Part shown: positions 15,070-19,950 of the stretch, one piece after another
How positions within the stretch are numbered: position 1 is the stretch's first letter
Layout of the letters: each line of letters opens with the position of its first letter
NCBI GenBank assembly: GCA_021162485.1
Contig: JAGGYP010000083.1
Coordinates: forward strand, 1-19,950
Reading direction: 5' to 3'
Length of the DNA stretch: 19,950 bases
From: Thermoplasmata archaeon
Lineage (GTDB): Archaea > Thermoplasmatota > E2 > DHVEG-1 > B8-G13
Translations under genes and position numbers: made by a program
Notes under the pieces: generated by a model
Databases searched by the model: none
The model's input: the letters and a program-made list of their open reading frames with translations, nothing else
What the model was told of the DNA's origin: nothing

Positions 15070-15556
15070 TTTTATCAACCAGGTATGATTCAGTACTCCA
15101 GGTGTCTATTTGTTCTGATTTTTCATTAAATAATCTAATTGTTATTTTATAATTATCACTGCCATCAACAGAAAAACTTCTATCAAAACAAACCTTATCT
15201 CCCTCACAAACATGAATGTCATTAATATTTGTTTTATAAATTATATCTCCATTAACTTTTCTAACTTCAACTATTGCATAACCTTTAAAACCAAACCAAT
15301 TACATCTTATGTTCTGAAAAATATCAAGTTCTCCCAAACTTAAAGGAGTTACTTTTACATCTGTTATTCCAACATCTGGTAATATTATAAATCCCTTATC
15401 ATTTACACAGAAATGAATATTATACTTCTGGTGAGTTATTGAATTAACTATTGAATCAATACTTGAGAATATTTTTCCAGTAAATGCAAAACTTATACCT
15501 ATGTAAATAATTACAGAAAGTACTATTGAAAGCAATAATGCTTCTTTTGGTTTCAT
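15062..15556 (-). CDS. Single-pass protein with extracytoplasmic beta domain, 164 aa
   Basis: An N-terminal membrane anchor (residues 7-27) is followed by a beta-rich domain with four cysteines (HFCVND, IRCNW, and HVCEGDKVCFDRSF). The strand pattern is repetitive (GYAIVEVRKVNGDIIYKT and NYKITIRLFNEKSEQI). It looks like an Ig-like ectodomain similar in plan to the 236-aa and 226-aa proteins of the same operon, although sequence identity among them is not obvious by eye. An AGGT Shine-Dalgarno lies about seven nt before the ATG. It is separated from the highly expressed-looking first gene by a T-rich stretch, so part of the transcripts may stop before it. Confidence 0.75.
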   Translation of the reverse strand: MKPKEALLLSIVLSVIIYIGISFAFTGKIFSSIDSIVNSITHQKYNIHFCVNDKGFIILPDVGITDVKVTPLSLGELDIFQNIRCNWFGFKGYAIVEVRKVNGDIIYKTNINDIHVCEGDKVCFDRSFSVDGSDNYKITIRLFNEKSEQIDTWSTESYLVDKNE

Positions 15557-15574
15557 TTTTTTTACCTTTTTCCT

Positions 15575-15597
15575 AAATAAAAAATAAAATAAAAAGA
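15575..15597 (-). terminator. T-rich partial terminator after the pilin-like gene
   Basis: On the minus strand the sequence reads CTTTTTATTTTATTTTTTAT between the first and second genes of the operon. Leaky termination here would give excess mRNA for the 222-aa protein, a common arrangement for major structural proteins. Confidence 0.45.
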
Positions 15598-15629
15598 TTA
15601 ATACCTTTTGTTTTTGCTAGTGGATTACT

Positions 15630-16298
15630 TTAAACTGTTAATGTTGTTACTGGTATGTCATTTATTTCATCTGCTTCTGCACCAGATGGGTCTTCATCTG
15701 TGTCAAGTGATAAACTCAAATAACCTATTGCATCTGCTGTTCCCTCTGTTGCACTTGGGGTAACATCTGTCTTCAGTGAATACTTCAGTATGATAACATA
15801 TTCTCCCTTTGGAAGAACACCTGTGTCATAGTCAATTTCTCCTTCAGAGTCAATAGGCAATGTTGCAATCTTTGATTTTTCATCGTAGTTCCACAATTCT
15901 GCAGATTCAAGCAATATTGAATCTGGGTCAAATACATCGTTTGTTGAGTCAACATCGTATTCTATGTTAAGGTTTCTAACTGATCCACCGGATATTTTGA
16001 AGTAGTATGCTCCCTGATATTGTTTTGGGAAATCTATTGTTGTGCCATTTGCTACCTCTAAGGTCATGTTTCCAGTTGAGGACACTGAGCCACTAGACAA
16101 TGTTGCTGTGTATATCTTGAAATGACTGTAAAATGGGTATTCTAATTCTGTTTGGTTTTTACCTAATTCCTTGAAGACCCCGTCATAACTTACTGCAGGT
16201 GTAATGCTTAACTGTGTTATATAAACTACTGAACCAAATACTAGAACCACCACAAGAGCAATTGTAATCCAACCAGCGGTTGAGATTTGTCCTTTCAT
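15630..16298 (-). CDS. Pilin-like secreted protein, candidate major structural protein, 222 aa
   Basis: The N-terminus MKGQISTAGW runs directly into a hydrophobic helix (residues 11-31). KGQ followed by QIS is reminiscent of archaeal class III signal sequences cleaved between Gly and Gln, but the usual Glu at mature position +5 is absent. The rest is a cysteine-free, Asp/Ser/Thr-rich beta domain (TLSSGSVSSTGNMTLEVANG, YYFKISGGSVRNLNIEYD) with several sequons and an acidic C-terminus. A strong AGGTGA Shine-Dalgarno, a leader with a hairpin, a T-rich stretch behind it and codon use visibly richer in G+C than the neighbours all suggest high expression. It may be a filament subunit, major envelope protein or S-layer-like protein. 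No pilus ATPase, platform or prepilin peptidase lies in this window. Confidence 0.8.
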   Translation of the reverse strand: MKGQISTAGWITIALVVVLVFGSVVYITQLSITPAVSYDGVFKELGKNQTELEYPFYSHFKIYTATLSSGSVSSTGNMTLEVANGTTIDFPKQYQGAYYFKISGGSVRNLNIEYDVDSTNDVFDPDSILLESAELWNYDEKSKIATLPIDSEGEIDYDTGVLPKGEYVIILKYSLKTDVTPSATEGTADAIGYLSLSLDTDEDPSGAEADEINDIPVTTLTV

Positions 16299-16329
16299 TT
16301 ATTTTCACCTTTTTTTTGTTTTTAATGAG

Positions 16330-16347
16330 CCTTTAGGGGGCTAAAGG
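16330..16347. promoter_or_regulatory. Inverted repeat CCTTTAG-GGGG-CTAAAGG near the transcription start of the pilin-like gene
   Basis: Seven-bp arms are separated by four bases. Given the TATA box at 16366-16379, the minus-strand transcription start would fall at about 16340-16347. The repeat could therefore be an operator at the start site or a 5'-terminal hairpin in the mRNA (stem CCUUUAG/CUAAAGG, loop CCCC). Confidence 0.55.
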
Positions 16348-16365
16348 TTGGTTTAATCAACAATT

Positions 16366-16379
16366 TTTATATTTATAAA
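16366..16379 (-). promoter_or_regulatory. TATA box of the pilin-like operon
   Basis: On the minus strand this reads TTTATAAATATAAA, about 70 nt before the ATG at 16298. That leaves room for a leader of about 45 nt carrying the inverted repeat and the AGGTGA Shine-Dalgarno at 16305-16310. This unit is leadered, unlike most others here. Confidence 0.55.
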
Positions 16380-16424
16380 TACTATTTAATACGCATATGA
16401 AAAAGGGTTTTTTTAAAAAGAAAA

Positions 16425-16436
16425 ACATATAAATAT
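16425..16436 (+). promoter_or_regulatory. TATA box of the membrane HTH gene
   Basis: ACATATAAATAT is centred about 27 nt before the ATG at 16458 with no Shine-Dalgarno, so the mRNA is likely leaderless. It is divergent from the pilin-like operon promoter in a 159-bp intergenic region that contains no gene. Confidence 0.5.
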
Positions 16437-16457
16437 AGAAATAATATAATTATATAA

Positions 16458-16949
16458 ATGATACTTGCAGATGATTTTAGTAAATATAGTGAGTATGTTC
16501 TTGTTGGAGGAATTGGAAAAAAAGATTTTTTATTAATTGGAAGTTATGCAATAATATGGAAGGGTTTAAGTAAAGGATACTCTTTAAATCAAATTTCTCA
16601 TGAGTTTAACATTCCATTAAAAATTGTACATACAAGAACACAAGAGATGTTAAAATATAATTTGGTTGATAGAGAAGTTATAACAAGTAAATATATAAAC
16701 ATTATAGCAAAAATAGATAATGATAGGAGAGGAAGAATAAAATATACATATAAAGCGGTTGGTTATGAAAAAAGGGGTTTTGAATCACCATACATTGATA
16801 CATCACTATTGTCAGTGATAGGTATAATAACAACATCAATAATATTCATAATTTTGAAGAATCCATTAATATTGTTCCCAATAATGTTGTTTTTCATATT
16901 GTTAATAATGAGTATATATCAAAATGAAAGATTTTGCTTAAAGACATAA
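16458..16949 (+). CDS. Membrane-tethered winged-helix-like regulator, 163 aa
   Basis: Residues 24-75 read as a helix-turn-helix unit: SYAIIWKGLSKG, YSLNQISHEFNIPL, then KIVHTRTQEMLKYNLVDREV. The phrase LNQISHEFNIPLKIV resembles a helix, turn and recognition helix, and the following residues look like a wing (YKAVGYEKRGFE). Two hydrophobic segments (about 115-134 and 136-153) near the C-terminus place it in the membrane with the DNA-binding part inside the cell. Membrane-bound HTH regulators are known in archaea, but no specific family is recognised. It lies between the divergent structural operons and is therefore the best candidate to control them. A membrane protease could release it; that is inference only. 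Confidence 0.7.
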   Translation: MILADDFSKYSEYVLVGGIGKKDFLLIGSYAIIWKGLSKGYSLNQISHEFNIPLKIVHTRTQEMLKYNLVDREVITSKYINIIAKIDNDRRGRIKYTYKAVGYEKRGFESPYIDTSLLSVIGIITTSIIFIILKNPLILFPIMLFFILLIMSIYQNERFCLKT

Positions 16950-16971
16950 AAGGTATATAAAAATGAAAAAA

Positions 16972-16983
16972 CTTATAAATAAT
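16972..16983 (+). promoter_or_regulatory. TATA box of the 547-aa protein operon
   Basis: CTTATAAATAAT would place transcription start near 17003, leaving a leader of about 28 nt. A second TATA-like site, GTATATAAAA (16953-16962), lies upstream. Confidence 0.45.
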
Positions 16984-17016
16984 AAAAGTAATCAATTAAT
17001 ATTAAGAGTAATAAAA

Positions 17017-17030
17017 GGGGGCTAAAGGTT
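17017..17030 (+). promoter_or_regulatory. GGGGGCTAAAGGTT leader motif abutting the ATG at 17031
   Basis: The identical 14-mer occurs at 16336-16349, in the leader region of the divergent pilin-like operon. Here it ends immediately before the start codon, with AAAGG as the only candidate Shine-Dalgarno. It could be a shared operator or a translational control element. Confidence 0.6.
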
Positions 17031-18674
17031 ATGAAAAAAGAAATAATAATATTGTTAATGTTCTCTCTTGTTTTTAGTGTTGGTAAGTGTTTAACCTTAT
17101 CAAAACAAACATTTGACTTAACTTTAGATAGAGGTCAAAGTGTAGTAAAAAGCATAACAATACAAAATGATAAAAATTATACAGTTGATATTTCTGTAAG
17201 TAAGGAAGGAAGCATAGCAAGTTGGATATTTTTAAATGATTTCTCAACTTCTTTAAGTGAATCTCATAGTTCCACTATATCTTTTTCTATTAATGTTCCT
17301 GATGATGCAAATTATGGTAATTATACTGGTAAGTTAAAAATAGTTGAATCGGGAAATAACAATACAGAAACATACTATGTAAATATTAACATAAATGTTA
17401 TGAAGGGAAAATCACTTATATTTGATGGTTCTGTATCAACAGATAATTACTTATCAATAGGTCCATATGACATATTTGTAAATGATGTTGGTATGACTTC
17501 AACATGTTTAATAACCGTTTCATATGGTAATGAAAATCTTACAGAGAATACTATTGTTGGATCTGATGGTATAGATGTTGGTAATTTATCAATAAGAGTT
17601 TTATCAACATTTATTGGAAATAATGAACAGAAATGTAGTATGAAAATTGAGTCAACAGAAGATTATTCATACGAACTAAATGATATTGAAGAACAATTAC
17701 CAGAGGATGTTATTAAATTAAGAGGAACTGTTGCTCCTGGTGGTTGGGTTGTAATTGAAACGAGTGTTAATGATCGTTTAGTTAGTGGATCTTTATTGAT
17801 AGAAATACCAAACCATGAGCCAATAAGCAAGGAGACCTATGGACTAACAAACATATTAATTCCAGATGATGCAGGTGGAAAACCAATGACTATAACATAT
17901 TATAATAGCAAGGGTGAAAGAGTTGATTATATGGTAAGTGATATATCAAGTGAATCAGTTTCAAATAAAAAGACAAATATGAATGTTATTATAAAAGATA
18001 AATTTAATAGTGATGAAGATATTGTATTTCAGGTAATAGATGAGAATAGTTTAGATCCTATTGCTGGAGTTAAGATATACCTTGATGTTCCATGTGATAT
18101 TGATAGATGGGGTATGACTGATAATAATGGTGTAGTTTCATTTTCTGGAAGTTGGTGTGAGGGATTGTATAAATATAAAGTAACTAAAAAAGGTTATGAT
18201 GATGTATTTGGAAATCTTACTGTTAATGTTAAGAGAGAAGATATATCAATTATAGCAATGTATAATGGTGAAATTAGTGATACTCTAATTTCAGGTAGGG
18301 AATACACTTTTGAAGTTGAAAGTGGTGATAGGAGAGCAAAAGATTATGATGTAACAGCAGAGATATTAATAGGAAACAATACCTATAATTTGGCTTTTGA
18401 TAGTGGAAAAGCAAGATTTAAAATACCTAATGATGCAATGAACATTACAATTATTTTACCAAAGACAGGAAAGTATAATGAATACTCAAAAACATTTATG
18501 ATTGAAGAAAAGCATTTTAGTATACCTACTCCAATAATATACATTGTTGTGCTAACTATTGTTTTATTTATGTTATTGTTATTGATTAAAAATGGTAAAT
18601 TTGGTAAAAAGGGTCCAGTTATAGCACCACCAAGCGATATAAGTGAAGATTCTTATCCAGTTGAGGAGGCTTAA
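17031..18674 (+). CDS. Type I membrane protein with Ig-like ectodomain, 547 aa
   Basis: A signal peptide (MKKEIIILLMFSLVFSVGKC) is followed by a module resembling NEW3/COG1470-type Ig folds. Its phrases include LSKQTFDLTLDRGQSVVKSI, WIFLND and VPDDANYGNYTGKLKIVESG (about residues 21-125). A less clear middle region follows. At about 320-405 comes a carboxypeptidase-regulatory/Big-like module (VFQVIDENSLDPIAGVKIYL and WGMTDNNGVVSFSG). A transmembrane segment lies near 497-519, with a short basic then acidic cytoplasmic tail (KFGKKG to YPVEEA). Most of the protein is outside the cell. It is followed at once by a cytoplasmic coiled-coil gene whose Shine-Dalgarno lies in its last codons, suggesting that the two act together across the membrane. 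Function unknown. Confidence 0.8.
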   Translation: MKKEIIILLMFSLVFSVGKCLTLSKQTFDLTLDRGQSVVKSITIQNDKNYTVDISVSKEGSIASWIFLNDFSTSLSESHSSTISFSINVPDDANYGNYTGKLKIVESGNNNTETYYVNININVMKGKSLIFDGSVSTDNYLSIGPYDIFVNDVGMTSTCLITVSYGNENLTENTIVGSDGIDVGNLSIRVLSTFIGNNEQKCSMKIESTEDYSYELNDIEEQLPEDVIKLRGTVAPGGWVVIETSVNDRLVSGSLLIEIPNHEPISKETYGLTNILIPDDAGGKPMTITYYNSKGERVDYMVSDISSESVSNKKTNMNVIIKDKFNSDEDIVFQVIDENSLDPIAGVKIYLDVPCDIDRWGMTDNNGVVSFSGSWCEGLYKYKVTKKGYDDVFGNLTVNVKREDISIIAMYNGEISDTLISGREYTFEVESGDRRAKDYDVTAEILIGNNTYNLAFDSGKARFKIPNDAMNITIILPKTGKYNEYSKTFMIEEKHFSIPTPIIYIVVLTIVLFMLLLLIKNGKFGKKGPVIAPPSDISEDSYPVEEA

Positions 18675-18675
18675 A

Positions 18676-19731
18676 ATGTTATTTAAAAGTAAGAAAAAAA
18701 AAGTTCCACAATATAGTCTTAAACTAACTCCAGATTTAGTTAAGAAATTACCAGAAGTTGCAAGAAAACAAATTTCTGAATTAATTGCAAGAAATAATGA
18801 TTTAGAAGAAGAAATAAAGAAGTTAAAGAAAGAAATAGATAAGTATAAGGGTAAAATAGAACCAGAAGAAGTTAAAATAGTAAAAGAAGCACTAAATAAG
18901 AAAAATGAAATAGAGAAGAAGAAAGAAAGTAGAAGGATAAAGTTTATTTTAGAGAAACCAGTCAAGATTTTAGCATATGATAAAAAACCATTCAAAGGCA
19001 AGAAAGGAACATATAAATATCTTCATGCAATAGAATTACAAGAATATGATGTTGGTTATGCTGTAAACTTGATATTAAAAAAGGATGCTAAAAGTAAGGA
19101 AATAGGTAGAATATCTACTGACTTATCACTTGATGAATTATTTAATAAACCATATATTGTAAGTGAATTAAAATCAAATACATTTATTGCACCTATTTAT
19201 TCAGATGGAAAGGTTGTGTCAAAGATTGATAAAAGTGAAGTTAGTGATAGTAATACAGTAGATACAAGAGAAGAATATTATATAAAAGAATTGTCAAATA
19301 AAGATGAGCAAATAAAGAGATTAATGAGTGAATTATATCAAGTTAAAAAAGTAAAGAACTTGCTTGAGGAAGAAGTTAATCACTTAAGAAATGAATTAGA
19401 TCTTGCTAATGAAAGGGCAGATATGTCAAAAGCAATATCCTTATCACAAATGAATCAGATTAAGGACATTATGAGAGAATACTCATTAGTGTTATCTTCT
19501 TTACAAGAATCAGAAGTAAATAAGCATTTATCACATAAGTTATCATTAATGCTGTCTGATGCTCTTGAAAGATTGAGAACAGATATTTCAGAGAAATTTG
19601 GTATTTCTGTTGATGAACTTGAATTTGAGAAATACTTTGGAATATTTAAGGCTATGCTGAATGAAGTTAAAGATGTTTCTACTCCAAAAATAACAAGTAT
19701 TGAAAAAAGACCGGAGGTAAGTAAAAAGTGA
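18676..19731 (+). CDS. Cytoplasmic coiled-coil protein, 351 aa
   Basis: The start at ATG 18676 is set by GAGGAGG seven nt upstream and lies one base after the previous stop; a longer frame from 18643 lacks such a site. There is no signal peptide or membrane span. A lysine-rich N-terminus (MLFKSKKKKVPQYS) leads to a coiled coil at about 33-88 (DLEEEIKKLKKEIDKYKG). A mixed alpha/beta region follows (89-190: GTYKYLHAIELQEYDVGYAV). A second coiled coil spans about 198-255 (KDEQIKRLMSELYQVKKV), and a helical C-terminus completes the protein. It contains no cysteine. No family is recognised. A scaffold or assembly factor under the membrane that pairs with the 547-aa protein is a reasonable inference. 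Confidence 0.8.
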   Translation: MLFKSKKKKVPQYSLKLTPDLVKKLPEVARKQISELIARNNDLEEEIKKLKKEIDKYKGKIEPEEVKIVKEALNKKNEIEKKKESRRIKFILEKPVKILAYDKKPFKGKKGTYKYLHAIELQEYDVGYAVNLILKKDAKSKEIGRISTDLSLDELFNKPYIVSELKSNTFIAPIYSDGKVVSKIDKSEVSDSNTVDTREEYYIKELSNKDEQIKRLMSELYQVKKVKNLLEEEVNHLRNELDLANERADMSKAISLSQMNQIKDIMREYSLVLSSLQESEVNKHLSHKLSLMLSDALERLRTDISEKFGISVDELEFEKYFGIFKAMLNEVKDVSTPKITSIEKRPEVSKK

Positions 19732-19950
19732 GTTTGATGAAGTGGTTAAATTTAAGGGAAACAAAACTTTTTAGTGATAAAGATGATATTTATGAACTTA
19801 TAAAAATAGGAAAAGATACTGCAAAGAAGTTAGATGAACTAAAATATGATGTTTCATATGATATATTTAATCTAAATACATTTAATGAAGCGGTAAGTAG
19901 TTTTACACGATTAATATTTTCACTTATGTCTATTGCAAAAACATATAGAG
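19728..19950 (+). CDS. Partial gene running off the window, at least 74 codons
   Basis: The frame opens with GTG at 19728, overlapping the previous stop as GTGA, ten nt after a GGAGG Shine-Dalgarno (19713-19717). TTG at 19734 or ATG at 19737 are alternatives. It stays open to the window end. The visible product (VSLMKWLNLRETKLFSDKDD at its start) is hydrophilic and helix-prone with no signal peptide, so it is probably another cytoplasmic partner in the same operon. Too little is visible to name a family. Confidence 0.7.
   Translation, partial: MSLMKWLNLRETKLFSDKDDIYELIKIGKDTAKKLDELKYDVSYDIFNLNTFNEAVSSFTRLIFSLMSIAKTYR

Noticed and set aside
12982..16298. A type IV pilus or archaellum operon
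   Set aside because: Only pilin-like N-termini are seen; no secretion ATPase, platform protein or prepilin peptidase is present in the window.
17031..17093. Lipoprotein signal in the 547-aa protein (Cys20)
   Set aside because: The residues before the Cys (VGK) do not fit a lipobox, and the protein already has a C-terminal membrane anchor.
18579..19001. 140-codon minus-strand frame rich in Phe/Leu/Ser
   Set aside because: It is the shadow of the Lys/Glu-rich coiled-coil gene (antisense of AAG/GAA codons gives CTT/TTC); no start signals.
1..19950. CRISPR array, tRNA, rRNA, integrase, transposase or insertion sequence ends
   Set aside because: No regularly spaced repeats, cloverleaf-like segments, recombinase motifs or paired terminal repeats were found by reading both strands. 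Weak or degenerate examples could be missed without computation.

Overview
The window looks archaeal. It is very AT-rich. The first gene of most transcription units has a TATA-like box centred about 24-28 nt before its start codon, which is the pattern of leaderless archaeal mRNAs, while internal genes carry GGTGAT, GGAGG or GGTGG Shine-Dalgarno sequences. ATA (Ile) and AGA/AGG (Arg) codons dominate. A Ser/His signal peptidase, class III (KGQ) signal-like N-termini and many N-glycosylation sequons fit the same picture. No tRNA, rRNA, housekeeping enzyme, integrase, transposase, replication protein or CRISPR array was recognised. Nearly every gene encodes a secreted or membrane protein, with a few small DNA-binding-like proteins. 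This suggests the surface or virion module of an archaeal mobile element or virus (integrated or extrachromosomal), or a specialised cell-surface assembly locus. The sequence alone does not decide between these or name the host.

Layout. (1) 18-1443, plus strand: four tightly packed membrane proteins, the last with an HEWGH metalloprotease-like motif. (2) 1492-2463: a small ribbon-helix-helix-like protein converging on a ParB/sulfiredoxin-fold protein, then a TM2-like protein. (3) 11313 down to 2484, minus strand: a 1316-residue cysteine-rich secreted protein, a 184-residue secreted protein that resembles phage tail-fibre/tip proteins, a 1269-residue membrane-anchored glycoprotein-like protein (DUF2341 plus lectin-like plus Ig-like regions), and a small membrane protein. 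(4) 12914 down to 11304, minus strand and continuing into (3): a PrsW/CPBP-type intramembrane protease, a membrane-anchored thioredoxin-like CPHC protein and a signal peptidase I. (5) 16298 down to 12982, minus strand: a pilin-like secreted protein with a strong leader and visibly richer codon use, then five small membrane-anchored proteins. (6) 16458-19950, plus strand: a membrane-tethered winged-helix-like regulator, a 547-residue type I membrane protein, a cytoplasmic coiled-coil protein and a truncated next gene.

Working model (inference). The minus-strand genes make a set of exported, disulfide-bonded, probably glycosylated surface proteins together with the enzymes that process them: signal peptidase, thiol oxidoreductase and intramembrane protease. 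The thioredoxin-like and signal peptidase genes lie immediately upstream of, and overlap into, the giant cysteine-rich gene, so a dedicated maturation role is plausible. The membrane-bound regulator sits between the two divergent structural operons. Both of those operons carry the same 14-bp motif, GGGGGCTAAAGGTT, in their leaders, so it may control both.
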